A stretch of DNA of 64,000 nt, taken from Tethya wilhelma (taxonomy: Eukaryota; Porifera; Demospongiae; Tethyida; Tethyidae). Under the pieces are notes generated by a model. The model saw only the letters and a program-made list of their open reading frames with translations, was not told the DNA's origin and did not search any database. Where the stretch lies: positions 7,136,511-7,200,510 of the forward strand of contig CAXIPT010000003.1 in assembly GCA_964030475.1 (NCBI GenBank), in the 5' to 3' direction. The translations under genes and the position numbers were made by a program. This document shows, piece after piece, positions 16,539 through 29,000 of this stretch (its first letter is position 1; every line of letters begins with the position of its first letter).

Positions 16539-17460
16539 CTAACTCTCCCATCTGGTTTTGTGAGATTTATTGTTGCCACTTGATTTTCCATGACGAGGTC
16601 TTTCATGAGATGCATTCAACATGAGCAGATAACCAACGCATAGAGTGATAGACACCACACCAAATATCATGATAGACTTTTTCTGGAAAGGAAATAAATG
16701 CAAAGATCATGTTACAGCATGTGTAGAGACCCATATAGATTCACTAGGCATCACAGTCATCACTGCTTTCACTATACATTCACTAGGCATCACAGTCATC
16801 ACTGCTTTCACTATACATTCACTAGGCATCACAGTCATCACTGCTTTCACTATACATTCACTAGCTATAGGCATCAGAGTCATCACTGCTGTTGCTATAC
16901 ATTGACTAGGCATAACAGTCACTGAGGGGACAATTGCAAGGCTACAAAACTACTGTTAATTAATGCTGGGACAAACACTGATTTGAAAATTCATTCACAG
17001 GTATAAATGGCATATTCTAAATGGCATTAAGTATGATTCCACGACTGTAGTGTTTTTTTCAACCATTTGTAGTCAATCTTGTAATCAAACTTAATGCAGA
17101 ACATTAAGGATAAGGGGTGTGGTCAAATATTCCGACATTTGTTCATCTACCAGTGACAGTGTGGCAAATTAACCAAATATTCAAATATGGAAATATCACA
17201 TTCATTCCAGCACTACTAGTAGTTCCAAATAAGAAGTTAATCAGCATCTGAGACTATGGTGATAACATCCAGGTTGGAGTATATGGCAGACATAGTAAAT
17301 TATTTGATCAGTTCACACTGGTTCACCATGAAAGCAAACTTACGGGCTTAGCAAAGAGCTCAAAATTGATTAGCCTAAATGCTGTGGTGGTTCTAGTGCT
17401 TCTTATGCCTCCTTCACTGGCTCCAGGTTCACTGACATTGCTGCTGTTTCGATTCTCCAT
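16539..17460 (-). CDS. SMIM8: Small integral membrane protein 8 homologue
   Basis: Two exons, 17460-17344 (39 codons, donor GTAAGT) and 16682-16539 (acceptor tttccag), both in phase 0; 86 residues against about 97 in human. The first exon ends with GIRSTRTTTAFR then FELFAKP, very close to the vertebrate GVRTTTLFR and PELFIKP block. The second begins KKSIMIFGVVSITLCVGYL, which matches the single predicted membrane helix after KPVMAFG in vertebrates. The tail ends KTRWES, resembling the vertebrate KTSKWD end. The function of SMIM8 is not well established. The two exons are too small and too far apart to stand out as long open frames. The intron contains a 39-bp minisatellite. The stop lies 175 bp from the FIGNL1 start. 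Confidence 0.85.
16741..16925. repeat. 39-bp minisatellite in SMIM8 intron
   Basis: Copies start at 16741, 16780 and 16819 (tcactaggcatcacagtcat...). A fourth copy at 16858 carries a 6-bp insertion, and a partial copy starts near 16903. The first three look identical. The unit is a multiple of three, which opens misleading reading frames on both strands. Confidence 0.9.
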
Positions 17461-17737
17461 GGTCAGCCTGAGTCTTGAGTTTGGTCGTCGCATATAGATG
17501 GGCGATCTTTATTAAACGTCATTAGTTTTTGAAATCAACGATGCGTACCTAGCCCTAGCCCTTCGACACAATAAAATTTTATATTATGTAATTCTTACAT
17601 GTACATCATTACTTATATTGAATCATGTCATACAATGATTACAATCTATCATACAATACAACATGAAGGCATAAGATACACTCATACAGTCATTAACAAT
17701 TTCATCGATCATTGATTAACTATGTGTCCACTGAAAA

Positions 17738-20700
17738 TCATTTGCTTTTGTTGCTTCCTCGAAACAACTTCTTTTTCAGGTAACGAAATGGCTTGAAGAG
17801 ATACTTGAGCTTCTTCTTGCGTTTCTTTGTAACCTGTTCTTCTGGATAAACTACTGGGATATCCACTGAACTGGTCACTGACTCGAGAGACATCGCCCAA
17901 TCTATAAATTTTGAATTGTTCAAATAAATGCATAATAAGCTATCAATGAAGAATTCACACCTTGTGTTGGGATCTCAATGTGGCTGTGCTCAGATGAAGA
18001 AGCCTTGATTGCTTCCTCATAGTAACTGTTCTCAGTTGTCTTCTGAGTCTGTTCATTTGCCTCAGTCAGTTGCTCCAGGTCAGGCAGTTCACCTTCTTCA
18101 CTATCTACAGTAGATGTCATTCTCTGCTGCTGCTCCCCTTCACAGGAGCTAAGGTTGCCAGTCTCTTGCATACTTGCTTTAACCTCTTCCTCCCAGTCAT
18201 CTTGGTTTGCCAGCACATCTTCCAACAGTGGCTGGAAAGAGGCATGGAGAGATGCCAGTGCCTGAGAGAGAATAGCACAACAGAGGAATTACGTTTCATT
18301 GCATCATACATGTCTGACATAATTACTTGGTAGAGAGGAATGGCTATGTCGTCAATAATGTCCATCTGCATGAAACCAATGTCAGTCCTGCTGTAGCGAT
18401 TGGCCTGTACATACATACCAGAGTGAGTACATACTGGGATCTATGACAGTGCAACCATACAAGCATGCGTTGCTCTCACATGTTGTGAGTCTTTATCCTC
18501 TCCTTTACTGAATTCAAGGATCTCATTTGCTAGCAACTCAAACGTCTGTAGTGATGAATCAATATTATTGTTTGGAAAAAGGCATACAGTATCAGTACAG
18601 CTAGCAATAAGAGTCTGAGGTGTACTTACTCTTGCCTGAATATACCATGGCTTGGCAACGGCTGCAATGTCACAAGCAGGCATTATCATTGACCTGTGGA
18701 AAGAAAGATAACTCTGATGGTACAATGTAATCTCACGTAGGGTGACTCCTTACCGAAGAAGACTGGTGTGTTGTAAATTCTGCCAGTCAAAGGTCCTCTT
18801 AAAGATAAGATCCTCAAAATTCTGTTTATTCCTGAGGTAACTAGTGAGGTCAGTGGAGAGAATGGCATGGCCTAACATCTCAATGAGAGCATTGTGTTCA
18901 ACAACAGAGAGACTGTGAAGAAGGTTGGTTCTCTGTAAATGTGATAAATTCATCATTAAGCACTACATATACACATAAATAATCAGTAAGGTACTCACTG
19001 AATTGTTGAGTATCTTGAGACACAGATCAAAATGGTGATTTTCCACAATGTTAGTAGAATATAGGAGTGCCAATGGATTCTTACTTCTGTACAGTGACAG
19101 TACATATTATGCAGAGAATCAAATAAATTAGCTGCTAGAGTGCAAGCAGTTTACTATCCTTACCTTGCCAACACTGAGTGGCTTGGATCCTCGTGATTCA
19201 GATCATGGCAGAATGCAGCAATCATCAGAGCAAACTGCTCCAGTGGAATGAGGTGATCAGACATAAGACCAGTCTATGCACACAATAAGGTTGGAGAAGT
19301 CAACAGGTACACTGTTCAGTCAATAATGACAAAGACTAAGTCCTAGCTCACCTTGATGACTGTAAACAGTGTTTGCGCCACATTGAAGGCATGCCTCCAG
19401 TCATGGTAAGTGGTATAAGTGTAGTTCAACCTCACAGTCAGAAGCCACCTCAAGAGCACCTGGATTAAGGAATAAACAAAGTTTCATTGCATTACTACAG
19501 TACATTACTTTTCAGACACACCTTTTCATTGATGTGGAAGCACTGAATTAACCCAAGTTGACCGAACATCTTAACAGAGGCCAATACAGTGGCATCATCA
19601 CTAAGAGATTCATCATTGAATTGGTAGGAGTCAAGATCAGTGGTAGCAGAAGAAGGCAGACTACAGAACTAGAGAGAGAAATTGTTTTCTAACTAAAACA
19701 CATCCCAGGTCACAGTGCTATACGAGGTACTTACCCACAATCGATTTACATCTTCCTCTGGAATGACAGCATCATTGGCTGACAGCTATGGGTAGTATTG
19801 GTGTTGAACAATGATACATCATTTGCACACAAAATGGTTCAATGTCTCTCTTACATCCACTGGTTCTTCACTCTTTATACTGCTCTTAAGCAGCTTCTCA
19901 TGTGCCATGGCATTCTTGATACCATGAGCACAATACTTTGAAAACATCTATGAAATGTGTACACAGGAATGATTTTTAAAAAAAAGAAACACAACAACCT
20001 AAGTCAACATGAATCTTGTTTAGTACCTCAAATAACTCAATATCAGTGTCAGTGAATGGTTGTGCTGAGAGCTTGTGGATAAGTTGAACAACACCTAAAA
20101 TCACAATACTGATGGTCAACACATCCTAGAGAGAGGGACAAATACCTTACCAACAGTTGTTTGAGTGCCTGAGTCCAGCAGGGGAACACACAGAATGTTA
20201 TTGCCTGTGACCCATTCATTCTGAAATATCTAAAAGGAGAAACAAGTGTTTCATTATTGGGTGTGACTCATTGTGAACACTGTATCTGCATACCTGCATT
20301 CCAGAATTAGCAGCAATAGTCTCTGAAGAAGAGGCAACACTTGTGGCTAGCTCTAAATAGGGCATCTCCTTCACGGAAATTTCACTGAACAACAGGTATA
20401 CTCACATTCAACTCAATATAATGATACCATAATCGTACAATCCAAACCTGATGTGACTATTTCCTCCTATACAGCTTGCTTCTAGCTCAAAAGCTGCTTT
20501 GAATGTAACCACAGCACATGCCTGAATAGAGAAACCAGTATAGTTTTGTAATCAAACAAAAGAAAATACCATTTCATGCACCAAACTTACTCCTGGGGGG
20601 TCATTATCCACCACAAAGACACAGCAGACCTCACAAGGAAAGAGGTCCAGAGAAAGAGACATGACCCTATTCACAACCAACTTCAAGTTGATTGGGTCCT

Positions 20701-21825
20701 CCATGAGGTGCTGACTTGCCTCCAAAATATTCTGAGCATGCAATACACAACAATGATAATTCCACAGTGGATAGTACTGACTGTATAGTGAGTTCACTGA
20801 CCTCCAGCATTGTTGCTCTAGAATGAGTTGTTTCATACTGGCAGTTGTTAATAATAGCCACAGATGAAGATTTCAAAAAATCTTCCAATATCTATTTAAA
20901 ATATAACTTGTAAATTATAAAGAGTTTACAAACACCACTCACAGATCTTATTACCTCCACATCCACTGATGTGAAGTGGGCATTTTTCCTCCCTGGAGTC
21001 CCACCACAAACTTGAACTGCTCCAATTATCTGCAACAAAAAGATTTTTGTAATAAGCTATTAGATGCACTTTTATTCCAACTTACATTACCACCTGGAGC
21101 CTGGATTGGCATGCAGAGAAAGGGACAGCCGGGAATTGCTTGATCCACTCTTGGATCATAGCTTGGGTGCTACACAAAAAGGGTTAAAAATAATGCAGCT
21201 CCACAAAATATCCTAGCAACCGCACATTCGCGTGTGTTGAGCCCCACCCACCACACACAAAACGCAAGGTCCAGCTTACCTCAGAAAGATTTTCAGTGTA
21301 AATGGCTTGACCCTTCTTCATCACTTCACCTAGAATACCCTGATTAGATGAAACAGAACGGAGAATATCTTTGCCCAGTCGCCTTTCTTTCCTTCGCATG
21401 TCCTCAGATGCAACAATATTTAGCGCACGGGGAAAGAGAGCACCATTCTCAATGAGAAAAACAGAACATTTCACTCCTTTTCTATTAACAAGTAGCAAAG
21501 CATTCTTTGCTATCTTGGTACAAAGCTCCTCAAGGTTGAAACTCGTGGAGAGGATGTCTTTGAGTAGGACCTTGTAGACGGGATCGTCGCCCAAATCAAG
21601 CACGGAACGATAACGAATGACTTTGTTTGAAGACATAGAACTAGTAGGAGCTTTTTCTTGTGGAGCCACAAGGTTTTTAACTCCAGGTTTCCGCTCTATA
21701 CTTGAAGAGCTTTCAACAACTTCTGGATATTCCTTTATCCATTCTTTGAGAAAATTATTGGTAAATTCTTTATTCTTGCGTAGCCATGCAGCCACGTCGG
21801 CTTCGTTGGACAGACAAATACTCAT
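17738..21825 (-). CDS. GAF-domain cyclic nucleotide phosphodiesterase (PDE5/6/11-like)
   Basis: Twenty-one exons from 21825 (first exon 21825-21280) to 17738, summing to 2697 bp; 898 residues. The N-terminus ([16 protein letters not shown]) resembles the start of PDE5/6/11 proteins. Two GAF regions follow, encoded by about 21600-20800 and 20730-20030. The catalytic domain has [13 protein letters not shown] (19352-19459), FCHDLNHED (19164-19273), [11 protein letters not shown] and [11 protein letters not shown] (18630-18693). All four metal ligands and the Gln of the MQ nucleotide clamp are therefore present. The usual HDLDHRG is HDLNHED here. The C-terminal ~150 residues are acidic and serine-rich, then end in a strongly basic tail ([13 protein letters not shown] and KKKLFRG) without a CAAX box. 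It should hydrolyse cGMP and/or cAMP under GAF control, probably at a membrane through the basic tail. Confidence 0.9.
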
Positions 21826-21953
21826 TCTGTTACGAAGCGATAGATAATTTCACTTATGGAGAAGAACTTGATTCAGAGAGCTCAAGAAGAAACCACTCGA
21901 ACGAACAGTACAAGCGAACTGTGAGAGTTCACAGTGACGAGAGACGCTAAATA

Positions 21954-21965
21954 TGCGCATGCGCA
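21954..21965. promoter_or_regulatory. NRF1-like palindrome in PDE promoter
   Basis: TGCGCATGCGCA, about 129 bp upstream of the phosphodiesterase start and between it and the 3' end of ACTR6. Confidence 0.45.
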
Positions 21966-22030
21966 ACAACTTAATCTAATAATGCGAAACTATGGTTATG
22001 GTAATTTTGAAACTGCTCGGATAAAAGTTT

Positions 22031-24039
22031 CTAACTACTACTCCAAGCAGAATTGTCATTAAATCTTTTGCTACAAATCCAGTGTCCATGTTCCTTATAC
22101 TCAGCAAGAGTAACAGGCTGCAAGAGCTCACCTCTGTTCTCACCATCAGGATCAGCTGCTAACACACCTCCTCCCCACGCAAAACCAACTGGATCAGGAG
22201 GCAAAAAGACATTCACATCAAAATCACTCGGACATTGCTTTCTCACGTCGGCTGTCAGACGGGGTCCAAACCCTGTAAACATTGCATTACCACCTGTTAA
22301 GACTATATTAGAATATAGGTGGGGGTGCATTTCTTGAGGGGTACGAGAAATAGAGTATTCAATAGCTTCAGGAATGCCCATCTGTTCAATTCCGATGTCT
22401 GAAGGATGAAAGAGTATCTCAGGAATTGCTATTCTTTCATTAGACAGACGGAGAGACTGTTCGTCAACTTCTCGATTTGTTTTGCTGGTGCTCACCTCTC
22501 GCAGGAACCCTCTTCTTCTGTCACTGAAGTTTGGCAGTACATACTCCTTTAGTAAAGAATTGTTTGGAGTCTTTCTACGGGCAGCTTCCAACTCAGCACA
22601 GAAATTTTGTGATACATAACAGCTATCTTCTTTGACTTGATTCATCACGTACGTCTCATCGAGCACATGGAGTTGGCGATAAGAGACAATTTCTTTCAAA
22701 TGGTTTGTCAGAAGCTTACCGCCAACATCAATCCTGACCACAGCTGATGTGATCATTCTGCCTTTGTAGTAGGGTACAATGTGAGTGAAGGAATAGCCAC
22801 TATCAACAACTAGCGTGCACAATGCTTCCTTGTGTGAGTGTGTGTAGTTCAAGGATGACAGTGTTGGAGAAGGTGCTCGTAGAAAAGACTTGAACTTGTA
22901 TTCCTCAAACACAATTTCATTCAGGGTGTCTTGGATGGATGCAAAGTTAAACACAGGTTCAGTGAATACCAGATGATGATTTGATGGTTGAACATTAAGC
23001 ACATTTTGGCCAAACACATAGTCCCAGAGCTGTCTCTGTGTGTCCCAGTTGACGAGAAATCCTTTTTGAAAGGGGAGAAGATAGAAGAGGCCTGAGAGGT
23101 CCTTGCAATCGTCAATCTGATCTCCAATGAAGTTTCTACGTCGTTCTGTTTTAGACCTAATTATTCAAAGTATGCCAAAACATATCAAATTCATAATTTG
23201 TCAGTCTGGACATGGTTTGGCCTATGATCATGATAATTCATGGTATGGGCAAACATAATTTTTGGCTAGTCTAGCCCTAGACCCCGCCTCTTTCACCAGT
23301 GAAAAATGGGGGTCTAGAAAAACTGGTGCACTTCCGCCGTTCTCCGCCAGAAATCGGGCGGCACCAATCAGATCGCTTAGATGAAGTCATGTGACAATCA
23401 TGTCACATGACTGAACATTGATTGTGGAAGTCGCGAAAATTAGTTGTAGGTATGCAGAATTTTTGCCAGCGTGTATAAAAGTTTTGAAACCTGTTGGAAA
23501 CTCGAAACAACGTACAATTGACATCGCTGAAGCTAGCGCTTTCATCTCTGAATGGAACAGGTTAGTCTGGCGTAGCAAGGGTCTGGCTAAAATGCATGAG
23601 CAGTGGTAGAGTTTAGCGTGACCTTGACTTGAAGGACTCAATCTATCCTACGAAGATTATTTACCAACTACTCTTTCCTCGAAAGGCTTACTGTTCACTC
23701 TAAAGTTAGTATCCCGCTTTGACACACACAAAAAAAACTTACTCGCGAAAATGCAGCAAAATCTGTAATAAATTTTTGAGGTTAGACTGCACGTGAATCA
23801 TGACGAAGCTACATTCCAGAATTTCACCGGAAGTGTACCAGTTTTTCTAGACCCCCATTTTTCACTGGTGAAAGAGGCGGGGTCTAGGGCTAGACTAATT
23901 TTTGGCCATATATACTTCTATTCTTTTCTAATATGATTTGATTTTACCTTGTTATGCAATTGGGTATGATTCTTGGTCCACTGTCATCTTCAAGTCCTAC
24001 TTTTAGCGTATAGGCTCCGTTGTCCAGCACTACAGCCAT
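22031..24039 (-). CDS. ACTR6: Actin-related protein 6
   Basis: Two exons, 24039-23948 and 23156-22031; 405 residues (about 396 in human). The start MAVVLDNGAYTLKVG matches the actin-fold nucleotide loop of ARP6. Characteristic family blocks follow: DLSGLFYLLPFQKG, VDSGYSFTHIVPYYKG, VGGKLLTNHLKEI, SYRQLHVLDETYV, FHPSDIGIEQMGIPEAI and NIVLTGGNAMFTGF. ARP6 is a subunit of the SWR1/SRCAP complex, which places histone H2A.Z in nucleosomes. The single 791-bp intron holds a 631-bp inverted-repeat element. It is divergent from the KH-protein gene across about 190 bp. Confidence 0.95.
23267..23897. mobile_element. 631-bp inverted-repeat element in ACTR6 intron
   Basis: The ends start tagtctagccctagaccccg and close with the reverse complement; the inverted match runs about 60 bp. 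Both flanks carry ATTTTTGGC (23258-23266 and 23898-23906), an exact 9-bp target duplication that can be read as 10 bp with the preceding A. It encodes no transposase. Duplications of 9-10 bp suggest a Mutator-like mobiliser, an inference from duplication length only. Confidence 0.8.
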
Positions 24040-24231
24040 AGATATATCACCGCCAAGTTTGCTCCAAGTTCAAGTTCTTCTCAGTCGAGCCACGTGCCGC
24101 CTCAAGCTGGCCACGTGGTTTCTTGGATTTTTCTTCGTTTAATTGGAATTTTTACACATGCGCAAAGAAATTTGAAGCTGAACTCGTGTAAAATTAAAAA
24201 GAGGCACAGAGAAGCACACCTCAACAAGATT
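24040..24231. promoter_or_regulatory. Bidirectional promoter region ACTR6 / FUBP-like
   Basis: Only 192 bp separate the two divergent start codons. The region holds an ACATGCGCA half-site near 24156 and paired cacgtg-type motifs (gccacgtgccg, ggccacgtggt) near 24088-24120. No TATA box is visible. Confidence 0.5.
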
Positions 24232-26049
24232 ATGGCGGCCGCGGATCCAGATAACTTGGCTGACGCAGTTAAAAGAGCTAAGGAGGTCAGATCAGAGTGC
24301 TGTGTGTAGCTGGGATAGTAGAAGTCACACAAATTATACTGTTACACCCAGTCTATAGTTGTACATGTAGTACATGACTTTTTTTGTTTACCTACCAGAT
24401 TATATTACTTTCTTTCTGTTATAGCTTGCTGCGAAGATGTTACCTGCAGCTGGGATAGGGAATAACGAAGGTTAATCTTGTGTGTTTTATGTTATGCTCT
24501 TGAGTTTGTGTATGTGTAGCCTTTGGTCAAAATAGGTGTTTCTTATTTTGATATAGATGGCAACTCACGAAAGAGACCACTTGATGAAAGTAAGCTACAT
24601 TCTTGGGCTACCAAGTACAGGTAATGATGTAGTGTTATAATTTTGTAGGTGATGAAGGACCACAAGTGAAGAAACCCACCATTGATATGCCATTACTACA
24701 GCAGCCCATTGTCACTACTTCTTCAAATCCACAAGCTATTGCACAAGCAGCTATTGCCAAGTAAGTTGAATGTGGTTTCTGAAAAGAAGTGTAGGCTGAC
24801 TGGTAGTTTGGAATGATTCCCTTTACTATTTCAAAACACTCAAATTTCATCGATAGTGAACCATCCATGATGTACTTGTTTGTACTCAAAGCCACTATGT
24901 TTGGTTACTAAATATTTTTATGCCTCTATTATTTTGAAGTGTTTGTCCATTCAAATTCACGGTACATCCGTGTCATGTACTGACATACGGTGTGATATGT
25001 GTAGCTTTTAGTTCCGTATAGTGAGAAATTTTTGCAGGTTGGTGATTTGTTTTTGTGCTAATGATGTAGACAATTAAATACTCACATGGTGTTTTTGCAG
25101 TTTGAATGCAAACCATAAAAACAGCAAAAATTAATTTCTGCAAAATTTCTTGCTATAGAATATGGTACTGGCTTGTATACTTATTGGATTCTATGATTGT
25201 TATTGAACTTGTTCTTCTCCACCCCTCATTAGAGTTGGAGCTCAGCTCGGATTAACCCAGATGATTACAATAGAAATCAAAATCCCCAACAGATTAGTAG
25301 GTTTAGGTAAGTACAAAGTGGGAATGATTCGGTACAGGTGTTGAGTTTTACTTTTAATTCTTCAATCATCTATCAGTAATTGGTAGACAAGGAGAAATGA
25401 TAAATAGACTTCAGACAGAATCACAAGCACGAATACAAGTTGCACCAGGTTTGTTCATTGACTCTTTCCTCAAGAGACATCGTGATAAATTATCTCTCTT
25501 TGTTGTGGCAGATGGCAGTGAGATTGCTGGAGAGAGGAAGGTGACAATATGTGGTACACAGGAAACTGTGGAGTAAGTGTGCTCTCAAAGAAATTTTCTG
25601 ATTGATCTAGCTGCTTCATCCTTTGCTGCTACGTCATTGTTTGTTGTTATCCCTTGGTGATCACAGGAGAGCCAAGATGATGGTTAATAAGATAGTAGAA
25701 GATGCTGGAGGGGCTACCACTATGCCTGTAAGTCTTCTAAACTTTTGAATTCTCTCTGTCGTTAGGCCCCATGGAAGAGAGATGTGAGTGAGCTGTCATG
25801 TTAATTGTCTTGGCTTTGTGTCCTTTCTTCAGGTGAACCTTGATCCTGGTCAGGAGATCGTTGAGCTTTCAATACCTGCCAATAAAGTGGGTCTTATAAT
25901 TGGTACGTGAAAAATGATTTGAATATTCAGTTTGAGGTGTCTACTTGTATTTGTGGTTTTTGTTGTGTCTGGCGTACTTGGTGGCTGTTCAGGGGATTAC
26001 TGTTTGTCTCTTTCTTTAGGTAAAGGTGGCGAGATGATAAAGGCTTTGC

Positions 26050-26080
<31 letters not shown>

Positions 26081-29000
26081 ATGTCACGTGTTCTCAACTG
26101 ACACGTGAGAATGAGACTAGTGTGTGCTTACTATTTTACTTCTTGATCAATGTATCAGGAACAAGCTGGCTGCAAGATGCAGATGATACAAGATGGGCCT
26201 TATGCTAACACTCCAGAGAAGCCTCTTAGAATGACTGGGCTACCAGAACAGTGCAGGGTATGTACTATCGTGAGGTATTTGGTTTCTAATGCCCATTCAA
26301 ATGTGTGGCTAGTTCACATCAAACAATAATGTTTGTGTTTGTTGTGATGATACAGAAAGGAAGAGAGCTTGTTTGTAAACTCATTGAACAGAAAGAGCTA
26401 GAGGTAATCATTAACATAATTATGGGCATACTGTACATGAGTACATAGTAGTGTACATGGTTCCACTGCCAAGTTAAGAGTCCAACAAATATCAGGTGTG
26501 TACTGGTAACACCAAGTTATGTGGATTGTTGCACTCTTTGCCATGTAGGCTCGTGGTTTGATTGGTGATTTCAGTAAAGCCCCCGGGATGCCTCAGACAA
26601 TTGAGGTAAGGAACACAGAGGTAAGACCTTTCACTCCTCCTCTCTCTTTCTCTCTCTTTGGTGAGTGTTGCTGTATCATGCTCTGATTGAATGCTGGAGT
26701 GTCAGTTGGGCCTAGCATCGGAGTTGCTATGATTGCTGTGGTAGCCCCGGCTGAGCTGCTGATTTGTTTGTGTGTAATGTATAACAATTATTTCTCTATT
26801 TCTCTGAATGTTTATGACTACTCCAATCATGTCTCTGTGTCTTGTATCATTTCTACTTTTATGTGTGTACATGTATGATTGTGTGATGCTGCTATTGGAC
26901 TCTAATTGCAGGTCCAAGTTCCTAAGGGTCTGGTTGGTTTTGTTATTGGTCGCAATGGAGAGCACATCAATAATATTCAAAACACGTGTGGTGTCAGACT
27001 GCAGTTTCAAAATGGTATGGCATGTGCAGATTCTCTTTGAATTTTGCTGTTTATTCTGAAAACCTTTCCCCTTTATCTAGAAATTCCTGGGGTGGATTAT
27101 CGTATAGCCTCTATATCTGGCCCCCCTGAAGCTTGCCATAGAGCTAAGGCGATGGTTGAAGAAATTGTGGCTGAGGTATATACTATACTTATACTGTAGA
27201 TGGGTCTTGCTTTGTTGTTGTGCATTCATTATGGATCTCTTGTGGGTATTATTCTAAATAAAGAGCACCAACACATATTGTTGTACAGAGACAAACAGCT
27301 GGAGGGTACAAGCCTCGATTGGAACTGCCTAACCCCTCTGGACCCGGAGTGGCTACTGTACAGTACCCTGTACCTGCACAGAAGTGTGGATTGATCATTG
27401 GAAAAAGTCAGTTGAAGTTAATATTAGATATAGAGTGTGTAGCTAATTAAAGGTTAAAATACGTGTTACATATATTGTTGTGGTCCTTTTGCAGGTGGTG
27501 ATACTATTCGTCAGCTTCAAGTACAGTCTGGAGCTCACATTGAGTTGCACAGAGGAGACCATCCCAACCCCCATGAGAAGCTCTTCAATATCAGAGGTAC
27601 CATGACACAATAGCAGTAGCTGGATGACATTGTACATGCTACACTGAATCTCATTGCAGGAACCCCTCAGCAAATTGAACATGCTCAAACTCTAATTAGA
27701 CAGAAGTGTGATAACACTGTGGTGAGTACCATTCTTCTTGAGAGTCTCTGTACCTTAACTTCTTCTCTGTTCTTGGTATACACATATTATATAGACACCT
27801 GGAGCTGCTGGACACTATCCTAACCAAGCTGTGGCAGGGTACGTTCACCTGCATAATATACGTGTGTTGGACCAACTCCAGTCTAGTAGCCAGGCATTCC
27901 TCAAATATTGTTAATGCTGGGATTTGTATAAAGACAAATCAAAGAGCAAGTGTAACCATGCTTACACAACTCTTTGGTCATTGATAGTTTCAATTGCTCT
28001 GCAATTACTAGCTTTAGCATTGAATCCATAGTAAAGGTGTTGAAAGTAAGTCCAATCCACTGTAGTATTCTCTCAGTGATCTTTACTTAACGTAATAAAA
28101 ATTTTAGTAAGCTGCTCAAAAGAGGTATGCTATATAGCACCCAATGCATCCCCCACATCACCCTTCTTATGAAAGCTGCTCAGCTTCTAGTGAGGCTGTC
28201 ATGTGGAGTGCTGCTGCTCATGATCTCCCTTGATGATTGAGACTTTCCTCTAGCCTCGTCCCCAGGCCCTCTGCATGCTACTAATTGTTGATTTATTACG
28301 TTGACGATCCTTACCAGATGATTTTATTTAAGCACGCAGAAAAATGGTAAAGATCGTCAACTTAATAAATCAATAATAGCAGCACGCACGCAGAAGGCCT
28401 GGGAACGAGGCTAACTTTCCTCTCTGTCAATGATAATCATTAGCCTTTAATTGTGAACCCAAGTACAGTACTTAATGTTTGCCCCTGAAGCTTTGCTAAA
28501 ATCCAGGATCCGCCCCTGAACTTTGAACCAAGTTTTCTCCTTTTCTTTACAATATCTCTAAGCTATCAATAAAGATACCTGCAAAACAAGCACACATTAA
28601 TATCATAAATGATAATAGAGTTTACAGTGTTCAATCACAACGTCTACATTTGTCCTAGAGACTTGCTACTAGCATGCCTTCATGTACTCCTCGTATTCCT
28701 TGAGCACTTTCTCCCTCATCTCACGGAAAGTGAAGTCAGAGTTGGGCACAAATTCACCCACAAGCTCATCGCTCGCAACATAGTCGAAGTATGGCCAATG
28801 AAGATGATCGTTGTCACCATACTGGTAGCACTGGATAGTGGCACAGTAGTCATCTGTTGTGTTCCACAGTTTGTGTGTCTGGTACCAGTTGGGGCTGATC
28901 CATGTTCCGTCTCCCTTGCTCACTTCAAACTGCATCAGCTCTTTTTCTTCACCACTGTCATCGGTGACCTTGCTCTTGTTGTAGATGTGGATCGTCAGCC

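Noticed and set aside
16645..16925. Repetitive open frames on both strands; spaced repeats that might suggest a CRISPR-like array
   Set aside because: The units are contiguous 39-bp tandem copies without spacers, in an intron of an animal gene.
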